Part shown: one piece after another, positions 1 through 8,096 of the stretch
Numbering within the stretch: position 1 is the first letter of the stretch
How the letters are laid out: every line of letters begins with the position of its first letter
Origin: UBA10649 sp963793105
Lineage (GTDB): Bacteria; Actinomycetota; Actinomycetes; S36-B12
Direction: 5' to 3'
NCBI GenBank assembly: GCA_963793105.1
Contig: CAWBZB010000004.1
Span: forward strand, 1-64,000
DNA length: 64,000 nt
Translations under genes and position numbers: made by a program
The notes under the pieces: model-generated
What the model was told of the DNA's origin: nothing
The model's input: the letters and a program-made list of their open reading frames with translations, nothing else
Database searches by the model: none

Positions 1-2
1 GC

Positions 3-536
3 CTAGTGGGGCTTGAGGACGAGCTGGAAGGCGAACACCAGCAGGCCGACGCACAGGCCCGCGGCGATGGCCAGGAGCAGGCGCCAGCCGCGATATCCGC
101 TGCGCCAGCCCGCCAGACCGCCCCAGAAGCCCAGAGAGGCGGTGCCCAGGTAGAGCATCGCCCGAATGGAGTCGGTGTAGCTCTGCTCGAAGACGCGCGA
201 GGCAACGACCAGCACGATGAGGGCCGGAACGGCGACGAGTACGAATTGGATGAACTCCCAGAACAGCTCGACGAGCTCCTCACGGCGGTGACCCCTGCCG
301 TGGCGAACCTGGTGCTGGACGATTTCCGCGAATACGTGGGCCACTCCGAGGGCGATCGTGGGTCCGACAACCACGACGACGATCCCGGTCGCTCCCTTCA
401 GCTCCTGCCAGCCGTCGTACACCACGAGGATCGACATGAGGGAGACCGTGACGTACACCCAGGTGGCGATCCGGATCTCCACCGGCCCCACCCGGAACGG
501 TCTCTCGGCGTTCTCCGGCAACGCTTCGCCGGTCAT
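3..536 (-). CDS. Hypothetical five-pass membrane protein
   Basis: I do not recognise a family. The 177-residue product has five hydrophobic stretches (about residues 22-41, 49-68, 92-112, 124-143 and 152-174) with a basic, histidine-rich loop between the second and third, so it should sit in the cytoplasmic membrane. I chose the ATG at 536 because an AAGGGGG ribosome-binding sequence lies five bases upstream; the frame is open further upstream without such a signal. It is divergent from the sulfatase gene, sharing a short intergenic region. No conserved catalytic motif is visible and no function is proposed. Confidence 0.7.
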   Translation of the reverse strand: MTGEALPENAERPFRVGPVEIRIATWVYVTVSLMSILVVYDGWQELKGATGIVVVVVGPTIALGVAHVFAEIVQHQVRHGRGHRREELVELFWEFIQFVLVAVPALIVLVVASRVFEQSYTDSIRAMLYLGTASLGFWGGLAGWRSGYRGWRLLLAIAAGLCVGLLVFAFQLVLKPH

Positions 537-611
537 CTGGCCCCCTTGCGATTGATCGTCGAATGAGCATAGGCGAATGAATTCGTGGCCGCCAAGGTAC
601 GCGATCTCCCC

Positions 612-617
612 TAGGCT
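612..617 (+). promoter_or_regulatory. -10 hexamer of a leaderless sulfatase promoter
   Basis: TAGGCT ends seven bases before the ATG at 625, the spacing expected when transcription starts at or next to the start codon. No ribosome-binding sequence precedes that ATG. Confidence 0.5.
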
Positions 618-624
618 GCTGGGC

Positions 625-2280
625 ATGGCTGACACTCCGAACATCCTGCTGATCATGACGGACGAGGAGCGCTACCCGACTCCCTACGAGGGCCCAGAGC
701 TCCAGGAGTTCAGGCGGTCCCAGACGCCGGCGCGCACCGCCTTGCGCGCGGATGGCGTCGAGTTCCATCGCCACTACGCCGGCTCGACCGCTTGCTCAGC
801 CAGCCGCGCCACGCTCTTCACCGGCCAGTACCCGTCGTTGCACGGCGTCACCCAGACTGACGGGATCGCCAAGAGCAACACCGAGGTGACCTGGCTTGAC
901 CCGAACACCGTCCCCACGATGGGCGACTGGTTCCGCGCCGGCGGGTACCAGGCGCACTACCGCGGCAAGTGGCATATCTCCCATGCCGACCTGCCCATAA
1001 TCGGCACGCACGAGGGACTGATGAGCTCGGACTACCGGGGTCGGCCGATCCCCGAGAACGTGGCTGCCTATGCGCGGGCGGATCGCCTGGAGCCCTACGG
1101 GTTCAGCGGCTGGATCGGTCGCGAACCCCACGGCATCGGACCCCAGGACATGGGGATCGTGCGCGACGGGCTGTACGCGGAGCAGATCACGACCATGTTC
1201 GGTGAGCTGGCCAAGTCGCGGTCCGCGGGACCGTGGCTGTCGGTTGCATCGTTCGTCAACCCGCACGACATCCTGTTCCAGGGGATGCTGTGGAACCAGA
1301 TGCTCCATCTCGCCCCTCCGGACGACACCGTGCCCGATATCCCCGAGGCGCCGTCACAGAGCGACTCCTTCTCCGGGCGACCGTCGTGCCACGAGGACTT
1401 CTTCATCGCCTGGCCGCAGATGACCTACCCGCAGGAGGCGGACCTCGCCTACCGCCGGCTGTACTACTACCTGCACAAGGTCGTCGATCAGGCCATCGGC
1501 CGAATCCTGGAGGGTCTGCACGATTCCGGGATGGCGGAGGACACCGTGGTGATCCTCACCTCGGATCACGGGGACCTCGTCGGCGCGCACGGCGGCATGT
1601 TCCAGAAGTGGTACAACGCCTACGACGAGTCGATCCGAGTTCCGCTGATCGTCTCAGGACCGGGTGTGGCCACTCCCCCGGGCGGTTTCACGCTGCCGAC
1701 GAGCCATGTGGACCTGATCCCCACGCTCATGGGACTGGCCGGCATCGACGTCGAAGCTGCGGCTGAGACAGTGGCGCAGGACCACACCGAGGCACAGGTG
1801 CTGCCCGGCCGTGACCTCAGCGGTGTGGTGACCGGTTCGGTCGCACCCGAGGCCGTTGCCGAGCCCGTGTACTTCATGACCGAGGATGACTTCTCGCGCG
1901 GAAGCAACAACGTCAACCCCATGACCGGGCAGACGTTCAACCCGGTGGCCTACCCGTCGAAGGTGGAGTCCGTGATCACCACGCTGCCGACCGGCGACGA
2001 TGGCTCGCCCGAACTGTGGAAGCTCAATCACTACTACGAGCGCCTTGACGAGTGGTACGCCGAACGCGGCGTCGTGGACGAGCACGCCTCCAATATCCCG
2101 GCGGCGGAGCCGGTCTGGGAGATGCACAACCTCACCCGGGACCCTGAGGAGCGGGAGAACCGAGCGTCGGCAGACCTCGATGTGCGGGGTCGGCTGCAGA
2201 CCGTGCTCGACACTCAGCGCGACCGCAAGCGACACCTGCCCCAGCATGTGAATCCGGCGCCTCCGCCGCGCCCGAGCTAG
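625..2280 (+). CDS. Sulfatase (arylsulfatase/choline-sulfatase type)
   Basis: This 551-residue enzyme should hydrolyse sulfate esters. The sulfatase signature CSASR is present with Cys57, the residue expected to be oxidised to formylglycine, and metal-binding acidic residues are seen in LLIMTDEE near the N-terminus and in TSDHGD (Asp314, His315). The length is usual for the family. No signal peptide is apparent, suggesting a cytoplasmic enzyme acting on an imported ester. The ATG at 625 follows a TAGGCT hexamer by seven bases; the frame is open upstream. It ends in a four-base CTAG overlap with the convergent SulP permease gene, which fits a role in sulfate scavenging. The substrate cannot be told from the sequence. 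Confidence 0.9.
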   Translation: MADTPNILLIMTDEERYPTPYEGPELQEFRRSQTPARTALRADGVEFHRHYAGSTACSASRATLFTGQYPSLHGVTQTDGIAKSNTEVTWLDPNTVPTMGDWFRAGGYQAHYRGKWHISHADLPIIGTHEGLMSSDYRGRPIPENVAAYARADRLEPYGFSGWIGREPHGIGPQDMGIVRDGLYAEQITTMFGELAKSRSAGPWLSVASFVNPHDILFQGMLWNQMLHLAPPDDTVPDIPEAPSQSDSFSGRPSCHEDFFIAWPQMTYPQEADLAYRRLYYYLHKVVDQAIGRILEGLHDSGMAEDTVVILTSDHGDLVGAHGGMFQKWYNAYDESIRVPLIVSGPGVATPPGGFTLPTSHVDLIPTLMGLAGIDVEAAAETVAQDHTEAQVLPGRDLSGVVTGSVAPEAVAEPVYFMTEDDFSRGSNNVNPMTGQTFNPVAYPSKVESVITTLPTGDDGSPELWKLNHYYERLDEWYAERGVVDEHASNIPAAEPVWEMHNLTRDPEERENRASADLDVRGRLQTVLDTQRDRKRHLPQHVNPAPPPRPS

Positions 2281-4091
2281 TCGGGTTGCGGCCCCTCGCC
2301 ATCAAGGGGCGATGTGTTGGCTCGGCGCGACTGCGCGTCGGCGACCGCGAGTTCCACGGTTGGATAGAGATTCTCTGATCCGATCGACTGAACGAGGCCG
2401 AGCTCTTCGAACTCGGCGAGCGAGGATGCCCGCAGTTCCGCCACAGCCAGCGTGATGCCCTCGTCGTGGAGCGTGCCAATGACCTCTTGGAGGCCCGCGG
2501 CCGCTGTGACATCCGTGTCGGTGAAGGCGGCCGCGTCCAGGACGACCGTGTGCACCGGATACGGAGCCCCTGCTGCCGCCGCCAGAATCCGCTCCTTGAA
2601 GTGACCGGCATTGGCATAGAACAGGCGCGAGTCATACCGGTAGACGACGACGCCGGGACTCACCTCGGCGTCCGGCGCCCGGCTGATGTCCGCGAAACGC
2701 TGCTGCCCGTCAACCCAGCCCTCGACGGCGTCACGCGCCTGCGAGGCCCGGCGGGCGAAGTCGATCAGCGACAGCAGCATCGCGACGATAAGCGCAGGGA
2801 TGACCCCGACCAGGATCACGCCCCCAGCGGTGACGGCGGCGATCGCAACCTCGGCACGGCCGCCCCGGGCGAGCTCGCGCCACTCCGGAAGTGAGATCAG
2901 CGAGGATGCGGCCACGATGATGATGGCAGCCAGCACCGGTGACGGAAGGTACTGGATGGGCTCGGTGAGGAACAGCAGGACGGCGGCCACGACGGCGACG
3001 GCCACGAGTTGACCCACCTGGGTCCGTGCCTTCATCTGGTCGTTGACGCTCGTACGCGATCCACTGATCCCGAGCGGGAAGGCTCCGGTGACGCCCGCCG
3101 CGATGTCGGCAGAGCCCAGCGCGGTGAGCTCGGAGTTGCTGTCGACGGTCTCGTGATGGCGCGACGCGAACGAGCGGGCCGTGAGGATCGAGTCGGAGTA
3201 GGCCACGAAGAAGATCCCGACGGCCGCCGGCAGCAGTTCGACGGTGCGGGCCAGGCCCTCCCAGGGAATACCGGGGATCGGTAGTCCCGCAGGCACTTCG
3301 CCGACTGTCGCGACTCCCTGCCCGGCCCAGTCGAGCCACGCCGACAGTGCGATGCTCGCGACGACGACCACAAGGGCGGCCGGTATCCGCGGCAGGAATC
3401 GCCGGGCCGCCACGAGGATGACCACGCAGCCAACGCCGATGAGGGTGGTGAGCGGATGAAGGTTACCCCGGTGCGTGGCCAGGTACAGCAACTGCCGGAG
3501 CGTGTCCTCACCCTCGACCGGAATACCGGTCAGCTTGCCGAGCTGGCCGACGACGAGCACCACCGCGATGCCGCTGATGTAGCCGACGAGCACGGCCACG
3601 GACATGAAGTCGGTGAGCTTGCCGACTCGCGCCAGTCGGGCCGCGAGGTGGATGACGCCGACGAGGATGGCGAGGGCAGCAGCCAGTTGCACGTACTCGT
3701 CCGATCCGGCGACGGCCAAGGGAGCCAGAGCGCTGGCCACCATGGCCGCGATCGCTCCCTCGGGCCCGATCACGGCTCGAGCCGTCGACGACATCAGCGC
3801 GTACACGAGGATCGGCAGGAGCAACGCGTAGAGGCCGGCCTGCACGGGCAGCCCGGCTATTGAGGCGTAGCCCATCCCGGAGGGAATCGCGAGCGCCGCC
3901 ACGGTCACGCCGGCCACGGCGTCGACACGGAAGGATGAACCGGAGTATCCCCGTAGCGTCTCGATCAGCGGGAACGTCCGGATCAGCCAAGACCGATGGG
4001 CCGGCGAAGCGAATGGGTCCGGGCGGCCCTGGTACGCCGACGACGCCCGCACCCGCGGGGTTCTCGATGCGTCACCGGAAGCGCTCACCAC
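2277..4091 (-). CDS. SulP family anion permease with STAS domain
   Basis: A 604-residue secondary transporter of the SulP/SLC26 family, probably importing sulfate or a related anion. The N-terminal signature is clear (AIPSGMGYASIAGLPVQAGLY, residues about 67-87), followed by many transmembrane helices to about residue 430 and a C-terminal STAS domain (about 455-575). GTG codons at 4091 and 4088 both lie after a GGAGG sequence; the second has the better spacing. The gene converges on the sulfatase gene with a four-base overlap. Bicarbonate or molybdate transport is also possible in this family; the neighbour favours sulfate. Confidence 0.9.
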   Translation of the reverse strand: MVSASGDASRTPRVRASSAYQGRPDPFASPAHRSWLIRTFPLIETLRGYSGSSFRVDAVAGVTVAALAIPSGMGYASIAGLPVQAGLYALLLPILVYALMSSTARAVIGPEGAIAAMVASALAPLAVAGSDEYVQLAAALAILVGVIHLAARLARVGKLTDFMSVAVLVGYISGIAVVLVVGQLGKLTGIPVEGEDTLRQLLYLATHRGNLHPLTTLIGVGCVVILVAARRFLPRIPAALVVVVASIALSAWLDWAGQGVATVGEVPAGLPIPGIPWEGLARTVELLPAAVGIFFVAYSDSILTARSFASRHHETVDSNSELTALGSADIAAGVTGAFPLGISGSRTSVNDQMKARTQVGQLVAVAVVAAVLLFLTEPIQYLPSPVLAAIIIVAASSLISLPEWRELARGGRAEVAIAAVTAGGVILVGVIPALIVAMLLSLIDFARRASQARDAVEGWVDGQQRFADISRAPDAEVSPGVVVYRYDSRLFYANAGHFKERILAAAAGAPYPVHTVVLDAAAFTDTDVTAAAGLQEVIGTLHDEGITLAVAELRASSLAEFEELGLVQSIGSENLYPTVELAVADAQSRRANTSPLDGEGPQPD

Positions 4092-4182
4092 TACCCTCCA
4101 TTCGTGCGGCTCGCAGCCAACCTAGTGGGCAACTGGTGCGGCTCGGGGACCCCTCGCTGGATGGGAGCCCCGGTGAGGGGCC

Positions 4183-4188
4183 TAGGTT
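4183..4188 (+). promoter_or_regulatory. -10 hexamer of a leaderless argG promoter
   Basis: TAGGTT is followed by six bases and then the GTG start of argG at 4195; no ribosome-binding sequence is seen. Confidence 0.5.
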
Positions 4189-4194
4189 TGTCCC

Positions 4195-5622
4195 GTGTCG
4201 AAGGTACTGACCTCCCTGCCCGTCGGCGAGCGCGTCGGCATCGCCTTCTCCGGCGGCCTGGACACCTCGGTCGCCGTGGCCTGGATGCGTGCCAGGGGCG
4301 CGGTGCCGTGCACCTACACCGCCGACATCGGCCAGTACGACGAGCCGGACATCGACTCGGTGCCGGGCCGGGCCACCCAGTACGGCGCCGAGCTGTCGCG
4401 GCTGGTCGACTGCAAGGCGGCGCTCGTGGACGAGGGCCTCGCCGCGCTCGCCTGCGGGGCCTTCCACATCCGCTCCGGTGGGCGGCAGTACTTCAACACG
4501 ACGCCGCTGGGCCGGGCGGTGACCGGGACGCTCCTGGTGCGTGCCATGCACGAGGACGACGTGTCGATCTGGGGCGACGGCTCGACCTTCAAGGGCAATG
4601 ACATCGAGCGGTTCTACCGCTACGGCCTGCTGGCCAACCCGAGCCTGCGCATCTACAAGCCGTGGCTGGACGCGGACTTCGTGACCGAGCTCGGCGGTCG
4701 CAAGGAGATGTCCGAGTGGCTGTCCGCCCGCGACCTGCCCTACCGCGACAGCGTCGAGAAGGCGTACTCGACCGATGCCAACATCTGGGGAGCGACCCAC
4801 GAGGCCAAGACGCTCGAGCACCTGGACACCTCCATGGAGGTGGTCGAGCCGATCATGGGCGTGCGCTTCTGGGACCCGACCGTCGCGATCGCGCAGGAGG
4901 ACGTGACCATCGGCTTCGTCCAGGGACGCCCGATCACCATCAACGGCCGGGCACCCTCATCCTCGGTTGCGCTCGTGCACGAGGCGAACACGATCGGCGG
5001 CCGGCACGGCCTGGGCATGGCCGACCAGATCGAGAACCGGATCATCGAGGCGAAGAGCCGCGGCATCTACGAGGCGCCGGGAATGGCGCTGCTGTTCATC
5101 GCCTACGAGCGACTGCTGAGCGCGATCCACAACGAGGACACCATCGCCAACTACCACGCCGAGGGCCGTCGGCTCGGCCGCCTGCTCTACGAGGGCCGCT
5201 GGCTGGACCCGCAGGCACTGATGCTGCGCGAGTCCCTGCAGCGGTGGGTGGCATCCGCGGTCACCGGCGAGGTGACGCTGCGGCTGCGCCGCGGCGACGA
5301 CTACACGATCGTCGACACGCGTGGTCCCTCCTTCAGCTACCACCCGGACAAGCTCTCCATGGAGCGCACCGAGGACGCCGCGTTCGGTCCCGTGGATCGC
5401 ATCGGCCAGCTCACCATGCGCAACCTCGACATCGCCGACTCGCGGGCCAAGCTGGAGCTCTACGCGGCGCAGGGACAGCTGCTCGCCGGCCAGGCCCGGC
5501 TCGTCGGCGAGCTGGAGCCGGGTGGCGCGGCCGCCATCGCGGCCAAGCCGCCGGAGAGCGTCCTGGAGGAGGACGAGGTGGAGAGCCTCGACCGGGCGGC
5601 GATGGAGTTCGGCACCGACTGA
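4195..5622 (+). CDS. argG: Argininosuccinate synthase (long, type 2 form)
   Basis: Catalyses ATP-dependent condensation of citrulline and aspartate to argininosuccinate in arginine biosynthesis. The PP-loop ATP-binding motif AFSGGLDTS is at residues 17-25, and the substrate region GGRQYFNTTPLGRAVTGTLL is intact. At 475 residues it belongs to the long Escherichia coli-like form; from family knowledge many actinobacteria carry the roughly 400-residue form inside an arg operon. Here argG stands alone, next to no other arginine gene. The GTG start at 4195 is six bases downstream of TAGGTT. The reading frame is intact. Confidence 0.97.
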   Translation: MSKVLTSLPVGERVGIAFSGGLDTSVAVAWMRARGAVPCTYTADIGQYDEPDIDSVPGRATQYGAELSRLVDCKAALVDEGLAALACGAFHIRSGGRQYFNTTPLGRAVTGTLLVRAMHEDDVSIWGDGSTFKGNDIERFYRYGLLANPSLRIYKPWLDADFVTELGGRKEMSEWLSARDLPYRDSVEKAYSTDANIWGATHEAKTLEHLDTSMEVVEPIMGVRFWDPTVAIAQEDVTIGFVQGRPITINGRAPSSSVALVHEANTIGGRHGLGMADQIENRIIEAKSRGIYEAPGMALLFIAYERLLSAIHNEDTIANYHAEGRRLGRLLYEGRWLDPQALMLRESLQRWVASAVTGEVTLRLRRGDDYTIVDTRGPSFSYHPDKLSMERTEDAAFGPVDRIGQLTMRNLDIADSRAKLELYAAQGQLLAGQARLVGELEPGGAAAIAAKPPESVLEEDEVESLDRAAMEFGTD

Positions 5623-5650
5623 CTCGGGTCGCGACTCCCCCACGTCCGCG

Positions 5651-6175
5651 TCAGCAGCGCCCGCCGGAGCCGTAGTCCTGCACCCAGAGGGTGCGGTAGG
5701 GCCCGTCGGCGTCCGGTGCGAAGCCGAACCCGACATGGGTGAAGTCGGGGTTCTCCATGGTCGCGAGGTGACGGGGCGACGCGATCCAGTCCCGCATCGC
5801 GTGCGGAACCCGGGGCTGTCCGGCCGCGATGTTCTCCGCGGCGCGGGTCCATGCGTACCCGCCGGCGCGCATGCGGTCCCCCGCTCCTCTGCCGCGGGAG
5901 TCGACGTGGCTGAAGGTGTTGGTGGCCGCCATCTCGCGGGCACGGGCACCGGCGACCCGGTTGAGCCTCGGGCACAGGGCCACCGCAGGAACTCCCGCCG
6001 CCAGTCGGACGTCATTCACCCGGGCCAGCATGCGCACGCGCCAGCCGTCGGTCACCGAGGGAACGGACGCCGGGTTCGTCGCCACCGCCTGAACGGGCAG
6101 TGTCGCGAGTCCGGCGCCCAACGCCAGCACCGTGGCCAGGGCGAGTACGACGCCCAGGCGCCATCGACCGCTCAC
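5651..6175 (-). CDS. Secreted CAP/SCP-domain protein
   Basis: A 174-residue exported protein with one CAP (cysteine-rich secretory protein, SCP/PR1) domain. An N-terminal hydrophobic segment (GVVLALATVLALGAGLA) looks like a signal peptide; the domain follows with MLARVNDVRLAAGVPAV, TNTFSHVDS, AAENIA and HLATMENPDFTHVGFG, the last resembling the conserved C-terminal CAP strand. Bacterial CAP proteins are extracellular, of generally unknown role. I chose the GTG at 6175 over an ATG at 6214, which would put 13 hydrophilic residues before the signal segment. It converges with argG and is divergent from rbpA. Confidence 0.8.
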   Translation of the reverse strand: MSGRWRLGVVLALATVLALGAGLATLPVQAVATNPASVPSVTDGWRVRMLARVNDVRLAAGVPAVALCPRLNRVAGARAREMAATNTFSHVDSRGRGAGDRMRAGGYAWTRAAENIAAGQPRVPHAMRDWIASPRHLATMENPDFTHVGFGFAPDADGPYRTLWVQDYGSGGRC

Positions 6176-6380
6176 GGCCCAAGTGTCCCCCACTCCCCCA
6201 CGAGGTGGCCGCATCGGCAGCGGACCGGCGTCTCCGGATGGGCTCCCGTGCGCCACTCCGTACGCATATCGGACGATCCGGAGGCGGACGTTCCGCGATG
6301 CGCACGCCGCCAGCGGTCTGATTCCCGGAACCGGTGTGCGAACCCTTACGTGATCTTTACCCGGGATCGGGGTGGATCGC

Positions 6381-6406
6381 GGAACCCGGGGAATAACCAC
6401 CCCGTC
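6381..6406 (+). promoter_or_regulatory. Possible ECF-type (SigR/SigH-like) promoter of rbpA
   Basis: GGAAC, 18 bases, GTC is read at 6381-6406, close to the GGAAT/C-N18-GTT consensus of SigR/SigH-class sigma factors. In Streptomyces coelicolor rbpA is a SigR target, which is why I looked. The -10 element has GTC rather than GTT, so the call is tentative. The predicted leader would be about 30 bases with an AAGGGA ribosome-binding sequence. Confidence 0.35.
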
Positions 6407-6445
6407 ATATCTGCTGTCCATAGTGGCCGTTCGAAGGGACTGACC

Positions 6446-6808
6446 ATGAGCGAATCGATGCGTGGAACCCGCCTGGGAGCACTGAGTTACGAGACCGACG
6501 CCCACGTGGTGCCGGCGGAACGTCTGGTGATCACGTACGAATGCCCCGAGGGGCATCGTTCTGTCGTGCCCTTCTCGATCGAGGCCGAGGAGATCCCCTT
6601 CGAGTGGAACTGCCGCTGCGGTCGCACCGCGACGCGGCCGGACACCGAGGCCCCGGAGCAGAAGCCCGCGAAGCATGTCCGGACGCACTGGGACATGCTG
6701 CTCGAGCGCCGCACCATCGCGGACCTCGAGGAGCTGCTCGAGGAGCGACTCGCACTGCTGCATGAGCAGCAGGGGCGTCCGCGCCGACAGCTGCGCAAGT
6801 CCGCGTAG
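6446..6808 (+). CDS. rbpA: RNA polymerase-binding protein RbpA
   Basis: A 120-residue actinobacterial transcription factor that binds RNA polymerase and the principal sigma factor and stabilises open complexes. The core domain carries CPEGH and CRCG, the Cys/His set associated with zinc in Streptomyces RbpA; the C-terminal sigma-interaction region (HWDMLLERRTIADLEELLEE) is typical. The ATG at 6446 follows AAGGGA by seven bases. In mycobacteria rbpA neighbours ppm1 and fxsA, as here. The 270-base region upstream, shared with the CAP gene, holds a candidate ECF-type promoter. Confidence 0.97.
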   Translation: MSESMRGTRLGALSYETDAHVVPAERLVITYECPEGHRSVVPFSIEAEEIPFEWNCRCGRTATRPDTEAPEQKPAKHVRTHWDMLLERRTIADLEELLEERLALLHEQQGRPRRQLRKSA

Positions 6809-6817
6809 CGGCGCTCG

Positions 6818-7303
6818 CTAGGTCAGTTCGCGGGGCCCCGCCGAATCGGGCGGTGCCTCCTCCGGCGTGTCGTCCGTCCTCCGGATGACGGTCCCCTGGA
6901 CGATGTCGCCGCTCGTCGGGTAGTGCACGCCCGGCATCCGCACGCTGGTGACACGCGAGGACAGCCACGTCCGCGCGTTCTGGCGGAACAGGCGCTGCGT
7001 GAGTGGCACCACCAGCAGGAGCCCGACCAGATCGGTCCAGAACCCGGGAATCGCGATGAGCATCCCGCCGACGAAGCTCAGGCCGTACCGCGAAGCGTCG
7101 GGCTCGCGACCGGTCTGCGCCGCCGCCTGCATGTCGACCATGGCGGCGTCACCCGCATTGCGCATGATCGCGAAGCCCACCGGGATGCCGGCGAGGACGA
7201 GGAGCAGCATCCAGCCCCAGCCGATCCACATCGCGATCAGGTAGGCGGTGGCCACCTCGAGGAGCGGGTACCCGAAGACGAGCAGTCGCGCACGCAGGCT
7301 CAT
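6818..7303 (-). CDS. fxsA: FxsA family membrane protein
   Basis: A 161-residue FxsA-family membrane protein with four hydrophobic segments in the first 115 residues and a polar C-terminal tail. FxsA in E. coli overcomes exclusion of phage T7 by the F plasmid when overproduced; its normal role is unknown. The conserved region LVFGYPLLEVATAYLIAMWI and the later GFWTDLVGLLLVVPLTQ match the family. I chose the ATG at 7303, which has AGGGGA seven bases upstream and lies just after the ppm stop; a GTG at 7324 would overlap ppm. Confidence 0.88.
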   Translation of the reverse strand: MSLRARLLVFGYPLLEVATAYLIAMWIGWGWMLLLVLAGIPVGFAIMRNAGDAAMVDMQAAAQTGREPDASRYGLSFVGGMLIAIPGFWTDLVGLLLVVPLTQRLFRQNARTWLSSRVTSVRMPGVHYPTSGDIVQGTVIRRTDDTPEEAPPDSAGPRELT

Positions 7304-7304
7304 G

Positions 7305-8084
7305 TCACGTCCCCTGTCGCGCACGCCGCGCGTGCGCTCGGCGTCGCACCCGCGTCACCTTGTCGTCCACTCCCCAGGCGGTGACCCGCCACAGGGCCTC
7401 GGCCACGATCTTGCGGCTCATCTTGCTGGATCCCACGGTGCGCTCGACGAAGGTGATGGGCACCTCACGCACGGTGAGCCCGCGCTGGAGCGCTCGCCAC
7501 GCCAGGTCGATCTGGAAGCAGTAGCCCTGGGAGGCGACCTCGTGCAGGTCGAGCTTGCGCAGCGTGTCGGCCCGGAACGCGCGATACCCGCCCGTGACGT
7601 CCCGCAACGGCACGCCGAGCATGATCCGCGTGTAGGCACTGCCGCCCTGGGAGATGAACTGCCGGCTCTTCGGCCAGTTCTCCGTGCGGCCCCCGGGCAC
7701 CCAGCGCGAGCCCAGGACGAGGTCAGCGTCGCGCAGCGCGTCCAGCAGGCGCGGCAGCTGCTCTGGCTGGTGCGACCCGTCGGCGTCCATCTCCACGACG
7801 ACGTCGAAGCCGCTCTGCAGGGCCCAGGCGAAGCCGGCCAGGTAGGCCGCGCCGAGGCCCTCCTTGCCGAGCCGGTGCATCACGTGGACCTGGTCGTCGG
7901 CGGCCGCGAGCTGGTCCGCGATACGCCCGGTGCCATCGGGTGAGTTGTCGTCCGCCACGAGGACGTGCGCCTCGGGGACCGACGAGCGGATGCGGCCGAC
8001 GATGGCCTCGAGGCTCTCCCGCTCGTTGAAGGTCGGGACGATCACCACGATGCGCCCGAGGTCGGCGAAGGACGTGGAACTCAT
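7305..8084 (-). CDS. ppm: Polyprenol monophosphomannose synthase (GT2)
   Basis: Transfers mannose from GDP-mannose to polyprenyl phosphate, giving the lipid donor used by mannosyltransferases of lipoglycans and glycoproteins. The 259-residue product shows the GT2 fold: IVPTFNERESLEAIV, DDNSPDGTG, and EMDADGSHQP with the metal-binding DXD. TGGYRAFR and the C-terminal IVAEALWRVTAWG complete the DPM1 pattern. In mycobacteria this domain is part of Ppm1, fused in some species to an acyltransferase domain; here the acyltransferase gene lnt lies immediately upstream as a separate gene. Its ATG is preceded by a promoter hexamer that overlaps the lnt stop codon. Confidence 0.95.
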   Translation of the reverse strand: MSSTSFADLGRIVVIVPTFNERESLEAIVGRIRSSVPEAHVLVADDNSPDGTGRIADQLAAADDQVHVMHRLGKEGLGAAYLAGFAWALQSGFDVVVEMDADGSHQPEQLPRLLDALRDADLVLGSRWVPGGRTENWPKSRQFISQGGSAYTRIMLGVPLRDVTGGYRAFRADTLRKLDLHEVASQGYCFQIDLAWRALQRGLTVREVPITFVERTVGSSKMSRKIVAEALWRVTAWGVDDKVTRVRRRAHARRARQGT

Positions 8085-8090
8085 TGACCC

Positions 8091-8096
8091 ACCCTA
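8091..8096 (-). promoter_or_regulatory. -10 hexamer of a leaderless ppm promoter
   Basis: On the minus strand TAGGGT ends six bases before the ppm ATG at 8084; its TAG is also the lnt stop codon, so ppm may have its own leaderless transcript within the operon. Confidence 0.45.

Noticed and set aside
4092..4194. Possible attenuator or ARG-type operator between SulP and argG
   Set aside because: Only short GC-rich inverted repeats are present and no ArgR-like box could be recognised; a leaderless start leaves no room for an attenuator.
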